From Moniliophthora roreri (Eukaryota; Basidiomycota; Agaricomycetes; Agaricales; Marasmiaceae), in NCBI GenBank assembly GCA_001466705.2, contig LATX02000046.1, positions 124,001-188,000 on the forward strand: DNA of 64,000 nt, written 5' to 3'. Under the pieces are notes generated by a model. That model searched no databases and was not told the origin of the DNA. It worked only from the letters and a program-made list of their open reading frames with translations. Positions 14,637-25,409 of this stretch are shown here, in pieces. The stretch's first letter is position 1; each line of letters opens with the position of its first letter. The position numbers were made by a program, and so were the translations under genes.

Positions 14637-16313
14637 TCAGAACGCTCTCCAAACGGGAAACATCTGAGTTGCCTCTGGCCTAGATTCTGCCATCCGAACA
14701 ACCCCGTCCACCGTCTGCGAGATGCGGACCACGGGTTTTCCGGCGCAGGTTTCTTGAATAACGACTTGCCTCAAGCGCGGTAACAGGGGTTCCAACCCGT
14801 CTGGAGGGCATATTCCCGACGCAATGATGCGGATGCATCCGAGGGCGGTCGAGTTACCCTCTCCGACTACAATCAAGAGCTGCTCGAGACGAGGACATTC
14901 ACACAACATTAATATAATATCCACGTATGAGAGTGGAACGCCGGGGAAATGCAGAGTGAATTTTTCCAGCGTCGAAGAGCGTTCCATCAAACCACGGAAG
15001 GAAGACCAATCCAGATCGTCGTGTATGTTGTGTCCGTGTTGTTCGCGTTGCCTGCTGCCACATGTTGTCAAAATTTTCAAGGACAGGAAGGAAAAAGACT
15101 GGAATAGCTTCGAATACTCATCGAGGGATCCATGTACGTCTAGGTTGAAGTGTTGAAGGTATGGGAAAGTTAGATTGGCAATGACACCGACAGAGCCTGA
15201 CAAGATGTTGACAGTGAGCGACTCCAAGCGTGAAGACGATGCAAGGAATTCGAGCATCGATCTCCTCAGCACCGTAAAAAAAACGGACGATCGTAAGGCT
15301 TGTGAGTTGGGAATATGGACAAGGCATTCACTGGAACATGCTGATTGAGGAAATCGACATACCAACCAGCTTGGGTGTATGTTTTTCAATTCCATCAGAT
15401 AACCAATCCATCTCCCCAAATGTCCTGGTGACATAGAAGACGTCAGTGCGAAAAGATCGTAGGGTTGGGAACGATATCCTGAGACCTCCGTCGATAGCAG
15501 CAAACATTTCCCAGTTCAGGGAGATTGCAAGAGATTCGCACCAATGCATCTCGCCCATTAGCATTGAAAAGATTGCCCTGCCCGCATCTCCGATGTAGTA
15601 TGATGCGAGAAAGTACGAATCCTCCCATTGCAGAGTGAAGTAGCGATCACAGCGTTCAGAATTAATAATACTGATATGCAAAGGGTGAGATCCCGATCTT
15701 TTGAAGTAGAACTTGAGCAGACGGGCGGCTTTCTTCGCCTGGCCGCGGCCTCGAGGAATACCATGAAGGTCGACACTGATATTCGACCGAAGGTGCGGTT
15801 GGCTGTTGACAATATCCCTCTACTTGGCACAAACGTGCGACAAGGCGAGTGTCTGCCAGAGATGGAAGTGTGGAGCCCGACTTTGTGTCATATCCAAAAC
15901 AAAGATGGGAAAGGATTTCTGTCCAGACTTCCACAGGAACCTCTCGCTTCACCGAAACCAAGTTGCGACGCTCCGAGATCCGTTTTTCGAAGAGTGTTTT
16001 CTTAAACTGTCCGAGGACCTCGCGAATTCGTGATACCTCCGTGTCATATTGAGCTACCTCGTGCTCATCCTCCGCTAGAGACGCGAGGTTGTTTGCGAGT
16101 TCGTCCTCCGATGGAACGTGGTTCGAGTGAGGCCTTTCGGCTGGTACGGGGAATGGAGAGACAAAGGATTTATCGCATTCGTCGCACAATGACGTTTGCA
16201 AGACGGCCTGTGGCAATGGTGTGTTAGGGCTACGAATTTATTGCATCTTCAATATTCGACTCCCTGGACGGGAGCTTACAACTCACATACCGTGCCCAAT
16301 GCTCGGCTTTCAT
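14637..16313 (-). CDS. F-box-like protein with coiled coil and leucine-rich tail
   Basis: Typical Agaricomycete F-box family architecture. First exon codes MKAEHWAR and is spliced across about 16290-16211 to AVLQTSLCDECDKSF. A predicted coiled coil (EVSRIREVLGQFKKTLFEKR) runs into the F-box-like segment RRNLVSVKREVPVEVWTEIL, which would bind SKP1 in an SCF ubiquitin ligase. The remaining part (FPTLRSFRT, FPYLQHFNLDVHG, SLKILTTCG, LEKFTLHFPG, CPRLEQLLIVVG) is an irregular leucine-rich repeat region likely to bind a substrate that cannot be told from sequence. Several short introns occur between 15.2 and 15.9 kb and I did not resolve every one. The 3' end is least certain: the frame stops at 14637, but a spliced continuation to 14447 is possible. 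Such genes are numerous in mushrooms and often unexpressed. Confidence 0.75.
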
Positions 16314-16433
16314 CTAATGATAGTTCTCCAGACGCGAAGGCTGAGCAATGAGGAAGAAGGAAATGGCCTCCCACGTGTCCCGCGAGTATATTTCGCCCTT
16401 TCACCGATGAGGAGATCCTCAAATTGTCCGGTC

Positions 16434-17136
16434 CTATACACCCACTAGGTTGACCTTGTGCGTTATGTTGTAGGCCGTGCTCAACGAATCGACAGACAGA
16501 CTCGTCCCATGGAGAAGTGACCAAACAATTGATGGAAGACTCCAGAACTCGTCGGTTTGCGTAATGACCAAGAAGATGAAAGGGGATTCGTGGATATGGT
16601 GTGCCTGTATTCCCTGTCTTTTATGTTGGCATCTACTGATCAAAACATACGTAACAATAGAACTCTTGCACATTGGTTTGAAACTTCGAGCTATGCCTAG
16701 GAGATAATGTGGGTCTGTTCGCCCAAGAAACTGGAGAACTTGACCAACCCTTTGTAGACTCGTTTTTCCCATTGCGCCTGAGACGTGAAATCAGAGGCTT
16801 GACTGGCGGATCGAAGTGTGTTCGGTTTACCTTTCGCCCATACTACTCGCTATAACCAAACGTCCTAGAGCCCGTATGCCAAAAATCTTCCCTCAAAAAC
16901 ATTCTTGTATTCATCACCTAGTACTCCCGTCGTAACGTGTTCAAGTCCTAGCAACACGGCCAAGAAAGGGGATAGCATAACTGGTAACGCCTTATAATAG
17001 AATCCCTGAGGTGGCAGCGAGTAGAAGGGTACCTTATGGCATGCGGATGGGAACGCGCAAGGAAGTTTACACAATCAGACCTCCAGATGATGGTAGTAGA
17101 GAAGGCTTGAAGCCTCATGGTGATTATACAAGACAT
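16434..17136 (-). other. Unresolved minus-strand coding-like segment
   Basis: Two adjacent open stretches suggest a small gene or its remains: one with a hydrophobic helix (ALPVMLSPFLAVLLGL followed by EHVTTG, about 17070-16865) and one at 16772-16434. A plausible intron (about 16830-16782) links GRLVIASSMGER to RNGKNEST, but no splice pattern gave me one continuous protein with a start. It sits between the F-box gene and the ECM15-like gene, both on the same strand. I do not recognise a family; it may be a pseudogene. Confidence 0.25.
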
Positions 17137-17212
17137 TGGTACATATCGCCAACTACTACAAGAGGTGAATAAAGTAAAACGCTTCGGGCGGATTCACCTC
17201 ACCTCTACGACT

Positions 17213-17772
17213 CTACTTGTTATCAGCTGCCAAGATATCCTCTACACGTTTCACTTTGCCTTCGTTTCCTGTTCCCGGAGTGATCTCTCGATCTACGCGA
17301 GTGCCAATCCGAATATCGGTGGCGATTCTAGGGGCGCCTCTTGCATGGACAGCGGCGTGGCAGTCGTGGATGGCTTGGGAGACTTGGGACCATCGGCCTT
17401 CTGTACGCAAGGAGAGTAAGTGGGGGTAGTCGAGTATTGAACGACGATGACAAGTTACCCAAGTTGGTCCCATATCCACTTCAGAGAAGGAAGGTCATGT
17501 CCATGATGTGTACTTTTATCGAAGTTGTATGGCTCACTGCATCTAGAAAACGATGTCAATAGAGATTGAGGAGTGACTGATAATAATCGCACCTTGAACT
17601 GAACGCCAGACTTTTCGAGGACCCGCTGACACTCGGCAATGTACTCGGCTACCGACGGTTCCCCGGTACCCATTGGGATCAGACAGAAATCTATCAGAAA
17701 GTTTAAAAGGTAGATTTACTTGAGCAGAATGAGAGATGTACCTGCTACGGCATAGAGGTCGAGGTCAGGCAT
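17213..17772 (-). CDS. ECM15: ECM15/MTH1187-type thiamine-binding-fold protein with a 5-nt exon
   Basis: Small YkoF/MTH1187 (UPF0045) family protein; related proteins bind thiamine or similar ligands as tetramers, and yeast Ecm15 is linked to cell wall. Five exons: 17772-17742, 17690-17593, 17542-17538, 17478-17459 and 17400-17213, total 342 nt, 113 aa, the usual family length. Family motifs are present: FCLIPMGTGEPSVAEYI, the core MHGYGTNLEG, and APRIATDIRIGTRVDRE. The motif MHGYGTNLEG is obtained only if a 5-nt exon (ATGCA) is spliced between introns of 50 and 59 nt, then a 20-nt exon, then a 58-nt intron; all four introns have GT-AG ends. Without the micro-exon the frame meets a stop. Start codon is 59 bp from the divergent EH-domain gene. 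Splicing is inferred from family conservation, not from transcripts. Confidence 0.88.
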
Positions 17773-17831
17773 GATGGTGGTAATGGTTGCGGTTAAACCG
17801 AGTATATATCTCAGCTTATTCTACTACTTCC
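17773..17831. promoter_or_regulatory. 59-bp divergent gap between ECM15-like and EH-domain genes
   Basis: Start codons of the minus-strand gene (17772) and plus-strand gene (17832) are separated by 59 bp, too little for two independent promoters, so a shared bidirectional promoter or promoters inside the neighbouring coding regions are expected. The gap contains the AT-rich string gagtatatatctc near its middle. Confidence 0.5.
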
Positions 17832-19726
17832 ATGTCGCGAGTGCAGTCCCGAGTCAAGGCATTCGAATCGCTCGGCACTGGAGCATCTGTCGACCTCAAA
17901 GACTGGAACGTACTCGACGACCCTCCCTTGATCAATTTCCAGACTGACCCTCCGCCATTACCACCTCGAAAACCATCCCCATCTGCACCAACGCCAGGCT
18001 CGCTTACCGTACAGCAGCAGTGGCAGCACACATATCCTCCTCAAGGCTCACCTCGAAAGGGACATGCACCAGCATCGTCGATCTCATCGTTCCATTCAGT
18101 ATCATTGTCAGACGATGGCAAGAGTTCGACAGCAGACTCGCAGCACACAGGAGTATCCGAGAGCACGAGTCAGACAAGTTTTGACGACGAGTCTTTTGAA
18201 AATGTCTCTCCTACGTCTCTAACAAGTCCTACGTTGACTGCAAAACAGCTTGCATTGGACTGGGAGAAACATATTGCAAGCAATTCTAGTAATAATCATT
18301 ATAGGCCTCGACCCCCAAAATTACCACAACGACCTCCAGCCAAATCGGCATCCCAATATCCACCGAGATCAGGCCCATCTTCCTCGTCTACCTCATCCAA
18401 TTCAGCCGCACCCAGAATTAATACCGCACTATCATCATCTTCGTCCTCGTCTACGGTGATATTGGTGTCACCAGCGTCATCTGTACGCCGCGTGCCTCCA
18501 CCACCCGTACATGGATCACTCTCCTCATCCACCACTTCTACATCTTCATTCAGCACTCTGTCACCTCCAACCCGTTCGTCTACACTTCCATCACCTACCT
18601 CTCCACGACCTTCGCTTCCACATACTAGTCATTCACAGCCTCAGCAGCCGTATACCCCGTACCTCCGACGTTCACCATCTAATGCTTCTCTCAATAGCCA
18701 GCAAACAATTGCCAAACCCAAGCCACCTCCGCCGCCTATACCCAAATCCAAAGCACAGGCTGGAGATATTAGTAACCTGAAATTATCCCAAGCCACGACC
18801 CGCCGAACACCCGTCCCCGCAACAGCCAGACGGAGATACGAGTTGGTTTTTGACGAGAATGTTCGTCAGTCAAGACGAGCGAAGCAGCAACGACACCGTG
18901 CGAGGAAAAAGGAAGGTGAGAAGGATCTCATCACGCTGGGAGACGGAGAGAAACCGGCGTTGCTTAGTCCTGAAGCCGCGAGAAAAACCCGCCAGGCGGC
19001 TGGATGGAGGGGGTTGTCTATAGACTTGGTTATTGGCAGTGAGGATGCTGCAAGAAAGGACGAGGACGATGAAGTGGAAATTTGGAAGCCTATAGCATCA
19101 GACGAACGATTACCAGGGTGTGTAGTCAAGGTTATATGGGGTTGGTCTAGACTGGGGAAAGAAAAACTACGAGAGATATGGTTAGTATCCCATATCTTGG
19201 TACCTCCAACGCTAACTAAAAACACTGTAGGACCGAATGTGACCCTTCCCACACGGGTTCCCTGGACAAAACAGCATTCGTAACAGGCATGTGGCGAATC
19301 GACGAAGAATTACGAAGGGGGCAGAGGTCATTGCCTGCTCCTATGGTCAATACTCCACGACAACAGCGTCCACAGGCACGTCCACAACAGCAACAAGTCC
19401 CAATTAGACCCTCAAGCTCCCCACAATCCCAAGTATCCATCTCCAGTTCTCCAACATCATCAACATCATCTTTCGTCTCACTCGGTTCTTCATCCTACTC
19501 AAACTCTAACCCGCCAATGTCAGTCTCACCGAGCCCGAGTACAGGGTCGAGTACGGGAGCGTTTGGTTCGTATGTTGCTGTTGGGAGGGTTAATGCTAAT
19601 GGAAGCACTGGGCCGGGTCCAGGTAGCGGTACTGGCGCTGGCGCTGCTGGCGGAGGAAGTGTACGAAGAAAACCACCACCTCCGCCACCGCCTGCACCCT
19701 TGGGTTTACCTACTCGAGGAGTTTAG
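17832..19726 (+). CDS. EH-domain protein of the IRS4/TAX4 type
   Basis: Two exons (17832-19180, 19231-19726; 1845 nt) give 614 aa. I took the ATG of MSRVQSRVKAFESLG as start because the frame upstream has no ATG. The first 370 residues are low-complexity Ser/Pro/Thr with polyproline SH3- or profilin-type sites (PPPLPPRKP, PPPPPIPKS). A conserved block follows (RRRYELVFDENVRQ) and then the EH domain, with VVKVIWGWSRLGKEKLREIW, the calcium-loop-like DPSHTGSLDK and FVTGMWRIDEELRRG. In yeast, Irs4 and Tax4 bind the phosphatase Inp51 and help regulate PI(4,5)P2, cell wall integrity and autophagy; this role is inferred. The C-terminus after the EH domain is again Ser/Pro/Gly rich and ends in a polyproline run, longer than in yeast. 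Confidence 0.8.
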
Positions 19727-20434
19727 ATTGAGGTCGATGTTGTCACTCGACGGATATTTCATGCTTTTATGGTCTCGTTCAACTTCAAGGACTCTTGATT
19801 GAAGATAATTATTAATGCACATGCACATGCACTTGCTTTCGTTTATACTCACGCACCTACACATCCCGTCTGCAGTTGTGTTTTCATGGTTTGTATAAAA
19901 GTACCATTACGCGCATGCCAATTTTTGAAACAAGAGAACATAGAGTTTACGGACTAGGAGAGAAGTGCACGAACGTGACGAGGATATACAGGGTATCAAA
20001 ACCTAATCTAATTCCAGGTACAATGGCAGTTATACATGCAATCCGTGTATAGGGCTAGAGCAGCGCTAGTTCATCCATTTTGTACTAGCGAGTCCAAGAA
20101 AGGGGTACAGTATGGTTATAAGTAGGTATAACATTATACAAGCTTCATAGTCCATGGCCAAGGGGGACGGTAAATTTTTTGCGTAAGAGGACCTTGGCTT
20201 TTTTTTTCGACAAACGCGATGGCAGCGAAGGAGAGCGTGCGAGCGTACCCAAGTGGCGCGCTGTGAAATTAAACTTTAAAGTCAGCGATACAAGTCCATT
20301 GCCCATAGTCAAAGTAAACACGGCTCACACCTTTTTCTTTTACAGCACCCTCAAGCGGAGCAAGTACCGGAAAAGCTGTAATAACAAGAGTTTCCTCAGA
20401 ATTCGAAAGATGCCAGCCTGGACAAGAAAACAAG
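19727..20434. other. Intergenic, 3' flank of family A gene
   Basis: No gene seen. Contains an alternating cac-atg string near 19817-19832. About 20075-20155 resembles the 3' flank of family B (about 24490-24600), including the shared string CCAAGAAAG. Confidence 0.5.
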
Positions 20435-20968
20435 TTAGCACCGAGTCTGAGTCTGAGTAGGGAAGCGTACTCGGATGATATCTATCAACTCTTGTCGCAC
20501 TAGGTCGCGCTCTTTCTCCATTTCTCTGAGGATTCGTTCCGGTTCCAAGAAGGTTTCGAGTTCTTGAGGAGGTAAGATGGGCACTCGCTCGATCTTCAAG
20601 TTTGTGTATATTGGTTTCTAGAAAGGAGGAAGGAGCGATGAGCGTCATGACTAGCAAGATTGGAGGAAGAACACGCCTTACCTCTCTCTCGCCTTCATTT
20701 GCCTTTAAGTCGATCTCTTGAACGTATATGGGCCGCTGAAAGGAAGAAGGTGGCGGATGATAAGCACCATGGCTGGTAGAAGTTGAAAGAGAGAAGGAAC
20801 CCGTCTCACCTTACCGTTTATCTCATTATCATACAGTTCCTCGTCCTTTCCAGCACCTGGGAAGTCGACAACGGTGCATACTGACGCCGTCGGTGGCATG
20901 AGGGGAGCCATTACGACAGCAGAGGCATTATACAAGGGGTGGCCGAAGACATCCATATTCATGTCCAT
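20435..20968 (-). CDS. Small protein, family A (unknown)
   Basis: Exons 20968-20810, 20735-20682 and 20617-20435 are 159, 54 and 183 nt, all introns in phase 0, giving 131 aa. Sequence landmarks: N-terminus MDMNMDVFGHPLYNAS, a core ASVCTVVDFPGAG, an acidic patch (KDEELYDNEINGK), two related exon starts RPIYVQEIDL and KPIYTNLKIERV, then LPPQELETFLEPER and a charged helix (MEKERDLVRQELIDIIRVRF), ending TQTQTRC. No signal peptide or membrane segment. The gene at 24814-25311 is a homologue with the same intron phases and near-equal exon lengths, and flanking DNA is related, so this is a real duplicated gene rather than a chance frame. I know of no described family matching it; function unknown. 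Confidence 0.72.
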
Positions 20969-23954
20969 CGCCAGAGTAAGGTGCATTTGAGTCATTTCAA
21001 ACGAAAGAACAGGAAAAGAAAGTCGGGAAAGGGAGACAAGGGGCAAGTTGAGATAAAATCCACCTTTGAAAGTCAGCCCTTATATCAAGCAACGGAGGCT
21101 TCTCTCGGATATCCGAGCTCAGCATGGAATTCGGGAATTGGCCTGTGGAAGTAGGTGCGTGTGAAGAAAGACCGAGAAATTAAATCAGGAAAGTGTTACA
21201 TACCCCCACGCGTGTTCCAAAGGATTTCCGCCACGACTTCCAATCCCTAATATCATGTCGCAACCTCTCCGTCTTTTCCTTCTTTGTTACTGTACACCTT
21301 GAATGTATATAACCTGGCTTGTCCGTGCTGTACCTAGGCTGATTCGCGACGTAGACACCTTGCAGCTCCCTTTGATGCTGCGTATACGACCCCCAAAGTG
21401 CCTGGAAACAACACAGCTGCAGAGCTTCTAGCGTACACAGATATGAAACCTTGTTTAGCGAAGAATGAGTCATTTCATATATTTTCCTGCGTGATGAATC
21501 ATTACCCATAGGGCTATAATGGCCTTGAAGTCGAGGGTCGACTCTTCAACTTTCGCTTATCTTCATTCCAGTCCTGAACGGAGTCATTTTTTCGAGGAAA
21601 TCTTGCTGCCGTCGTGGAATCTGTCACCTTTGGCCTGGTTAGAGTGTTGAGGGCATCCGAAATGGAGTAGAAGAGGCGACACGGGGCGTTGCTGGGAGTC
21701 TGGTACAAGGGCGTCTGCCTCACCCGACACGCTGGCGCCGTAAGCCAGCGCTTTGTGTCACAGCGCGTTCAGGGGACAAGGAGGAAATTTGTCAGGCGGT
21801 TTTGACCCAATCAACAATCCGTATCGCGTAACTGGTGGCTACGATGTTCCAATCCGCAGTATTGGGATACTCTACATTGTAAAAAGAGGCAATCGCTAAT
21901 TTGGTCAGAATACTTGTTGCAAGAATTGGCCCGAATTGAAATAATTCCTACTTCTCGTTGCAACCGATCCTTTTTTTATCTTGAATTTTGAATTGTGTTT
22001 GTATTGCATTACGAGCGATTACAAGAGTTTGCCGCGAGTTTGCTGATCAGTGATCACGGCTGTCCCTCCAAGCAACAATCCGGCCCTTCAAATCATTTTG
22101 TGACTTGTACACATTGATCACTGTCAGTACCCCACAAATCGGCAAGGAAATTGTGATAGGAATGCTGACCGTGACCCTGGGCACGCCTCACCTGCCTCAA
22201 CTGGTTTGGAAAACTTTAGATCTCTAGATTCAGTCTGGCAATGGTACGATTACCCACTACCTAGGTTTCATACCCGAGCCCACCGCCAGCGCAGTCATCC
22301 AAGGAGCCTCCAGAGGTGTGCACTCCACATCTTGGACCATAATGTCTCGGAAAACCGACGCTTTAGAACCAGGATGAGCTGGATGATAGCACCTTGATTA
22401 AGGAGCTGGACGACGTGACCAACTTTTCGCTTCATTACAAGTACAGCGCAGCGCATTTGATAGAGACGAGTGTGGTTCTGGGTCCAACCTCAAGGTGCGC
22501 ATTCGTCATTCTGGAGCATAAGATTCTTTTACAGCCGTCACACTACTCGTGCCTGGAGGATGCAAACACGGATCAAACTGTCAGTGGCCATTTTCGATGG
22601 CTGGATCTGTAGACCGGTCTTAATTGCGAGTTGGAAGGTGCGAGTGAAAGTTGAAGTATATAAGGCAAGGTTGGTAAGGGACGCGAGGCGCAAGATGAGA
22701 CTTCTCCACATCCAGGAGGCAGTGCGAAAGAGGGTTGTGCAAGGTTCTCGCTCAATTCGAGTAACAGGTGAGGATTTTCCTTTCCTGCAAATCCATCATG
22801 CTAATTCATGTTCCCGCGACCACAGATGACTTTATGAGTCACACGCGTTTGACGCTGCAACTTCTCAGAAGCAGGGAAGATTATTGTTCATACAGTTTGT
22901 CAATAATACACTCTTTGGCCCTCCCGTCTAGTCTATAACGTCGCCCATCCCTTTTCCAACTGATTCGAGGCTTCTGCCGCCAACTTCGTCTGTTTCGACC
23001 TCTCACGGGTTGCGCTGCTTTTTGCGTTCGTCTCTTCTCGCTTTGCTACTCCCAATTTGTGTGTGCCTCAGCTGCCCTCTCTCGACGAAGTTCTTTACGG
23101 CGCTCTTCAATGATATGGGAGCCACCAAAATCCGAAATAAGATGAGCATTTTATGCAGAGCAGGCACATTGAGAAGGTGTCGATCTTCGTTAGTGCGGTT
23201 ATCTCTTTTTGGAACTGGTCGGTCTCTGTTTGCTCTTGAACCACTGGCCTTGTTGATATTTTCATCTGAGGTGGCACAGTCATGTTGGGCATTGAAGATG
23301 AACAGAATATCCTAAAAACTGCATTAAATAATCAGGTACTGGAGAAGAGGAAGTGGTCACTTTGGGGCTCAGGAAGTGGTGTTGGGCTGTCCGGATGAGA
23401 ACTGGTATTCCAAACGCGTGTCTCTGGTACCCAAAATGTCAAAGTGGGTGACAATCGGCCGCCAGTGGTAAGAAGATTACCTTAATCCTTCCTGCCCTCG
23501 TCTCGGTCGATGCTCAAGAATAAAGTAAGTATACTCATACTATCTTCAGAGAGGGTATACATACTGCACGCTTTAAAAAAATTCCAGGATCCTTCTCGGT
23601 AGAGATCTTTTGAACAGGATACGACGAGAGGGTAACGTTCCCATTGCACATCGGGACCTCTTGCAAAGATAATGTGCTGCTGGATCATGCTCGTCAATAC
23701 CACAGCCTTGTGCAATCGTCAGCCACAGAGAAACATTGCGTTTGTCGCGCGGCATGCGCTTGACATGACCTGAGTGCTTCAATGATCAGTTTGGAAATTT
23801 TGACGGTGCTTGGTATTGACTGACCAGCTTGTAAGCAGCGACTTCTTCGTCAACCCACCCAAGACCCCCGCACCATGAAGAGGTCATTTCTTTTGATCGA
23901 TCTGCAACGTGTTATCACCGTACGTTCACCGCACCGGTAATTGGATTCGCTCAG
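20969..23954. other. Gene-poor stretch between the duplicated loci
   Basis: No gene I can support. The first 500 bp hold the upstream sequence shared with family B. Minus-strand frames at 21180-21509 and 21514-21723 and plus-strand frames at 22394-22830 and 23010-23315 lack recognisable domains and cannot be joined into a credible model. Coding fragments decayed beyond recognition are possible. Confidence 0.5.
21090..21450. repeat. Upstream flank of family A, related to 25410-25830
   Basis: Segments upstream of both small genes share blocks in the same order and orientation: gcttctctcggatatccgag near 21100 against gcttctctcggttatcctag near 25420, and, further upstream on the minus strand, TTTCCAGG followed by CTTTGG/CATTTGG, then TATACGCA. 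This shows that the duplication covered more than the coding exons. Confidence 0.55.
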
Positions 23955-24054
23955 GGCTGTTAATTCGTCCGAGTCTCGAGAGCTCATTCCAGGAACCCGG
24001 GTTGAGGGGACAGTGACCCTTGTCGAAGATATCTTGGCAGCGGGTAACGGGTAG
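23955..24054 (+). pseudogene. Fragment homologous to the 3' end of the ECM15-like gene
   Basis: The last 28 codons line up without gaps with the last 28 codons of the gene at 17213-17772, on the opposite strand. Shared residues include RE, PGT, EG, V, VEDILAA and N (16 of 27 by my count), and the final 30 nt around GATATCTTGGCAGC are nearly the same, with the same TAG. Homology fades upstream of about 23970: the conserved DIRIGTR segment is not present in frame, and no GYGTN motif is found nearby. A splice acceptor ctcag precedes 23955, so an exon of a diverged gene is possible, but the missing core makes a gene fragment more likely. Confidence 0.65.
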
Positions 24055-24813
24055 CCGTGGAGGGTAGCGGGCTTCAAAGTTGAAGGTGAAATTGATGTAC
24101 CTCTAATTGGTTTATTGTCGCCTCATGACTTTTCAGATGGGCACACGTTGACCTCTCAGGATGATTGCGCAAGGTATAGTTGGTGTTTGCTACGAACCGC
24201 TGTTTTAGATGTCACCCGTAGAGTATTGCAAACGGGTAATTTCTCAGAACGGCAATTACTCAAGTGCTGGGGATGCCAATGAAGTTATCAGACCAATATC
24301 ATCGGGGCCGGCATGACAAAATCGACCGAGTCAGGCAAATTCAGCTCAGTTTTTCCTCGGATTCGAGAGCGTCAAGATGCGAGCGCTGGCAATCTCAATC
24401 GATGAGAACAGCGGCTAACAGGTACAGGAGAGTATCATGGCAAACGAATTCACGACTACAGCTACATTATATACATTCAAGACGATACGAGTATGTTCAT
24501 TTGCGACTAGAGAGCCCAAGAAAGCGACGCAATAGGTAGGGTATAAGAATAGCGATGCGACAATATTATAACGCTATAGCATATGAACCATAGTCGCGAA
24601 GAATTGTGGTGGTGCAAAAAATAACGAGGTCAGTCGACGCTGTCGAAATCGTCAGCCGGTGTCCCATGCAAGGAGTGGAATAGAACGTACTTTTAGTGAA
24701 TCTTCAAGCTTGGAGCACTCCCAAGCGAATTAGAACTCCCAAGACTTGTAAAATGAGGAGGTTTCGCAGAAGGCGCATTAATCCGTTCTGTCAGTAACAG
24801 TATTAGCGCAAGT

Positions 24814-25311
24814 TTATGGGTCGACAGATGCGGATAGTACGATCCCACATACCCGGATGTCAGCGACCAACTGCACACGCCGTCTCTCAGGCTCCATGAC
24901 GGCTCCTTGCGCAGGCAGCGCGGCGACTGGCTTGCGCTTACTGTTCTGCTTGGCGTCCTGCAACTAAAAATTGTCTCTTTTTGAGCATTACAAGGGAAGA
25001 AAGGGTCATACCTTTTTTCGGCTCTTAGCTACCTCCTTGGGGTTGTTCCTTCGGTCGCGTTGGCCCTCCTAGAAATAGCAGAAGAACGTTGAGCATCATA
25101 TCGATAGATATAACGAAAGGTCGCGTCATACCTTGCCGTTGCTATCTTGCTTCTGGTCGCTATCGCCGACCATCTCAGGAAACTCCACGACGGTGCAAAC
25201 CGAAGCAGGTGGAGTCGCTGGAGCTGGGTACCTAGGGGCCAACGGAGGGGCTGGGATGGGAATCGAGGAGTTATTCGATAGAGGGAAAGCGGAGATGCTC
25301 ATGGCGTTCAT
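24814..25311 (-). CDS. Small protein, family B (unknown), homologue of family A
   Basis: Exons 25311-25132, 25068-25012 and 24963-24814 are 180, 57 and 150 nt with phase 0 introns, giving 128 aa. Landmarks: MNAMSISAFPLSNNSS, a proline-rich stretch, the core ASVCTVVEFPEM, polar DSDQKQDSNGK, a basic second exon (RRNNPKEVAKSRKK), then LPAQGAVMEPERR and VQLVADIRV. It aligns with family A along its length: PL.N.S, ASVCTVV(D/E)FP, NGK at the exon 1 border, LP.Q, EPER and a final (L/V)xxxIRV. Exon 2 is acidic in A and strongly basic in B, so partners or location may differ. An alternative splice at the last exon would extend the gene to 24704, but the unspliced end matches family A better. Function unknown. 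Confidence 0.7.
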
Positions 25312-25409
25312 CACTGAGCGGATCGAAGCTGGGTGTTTGGAAAATCGAGGGAATACAGGGATCGAGGTCCATCGGTAGAATCGTCGTTTATAACCCAAAA
25401 ATTCAGATG

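Noticed and set aside
20880..20960. CTVV in families A and B as a CaaX box of a mating pheromone precursor
   Set aside because: In both proteins CTVV is followed by dozens of residues that continue the open frame through two introns. A CaaX box must be at the very C-terminus.
24704..24814. Fourth exon of family B ending at 24704
   Set aside because: It needs an extra intron absent from family A; reading straight on gives an end that aligns with A and keeps the exon count equal.
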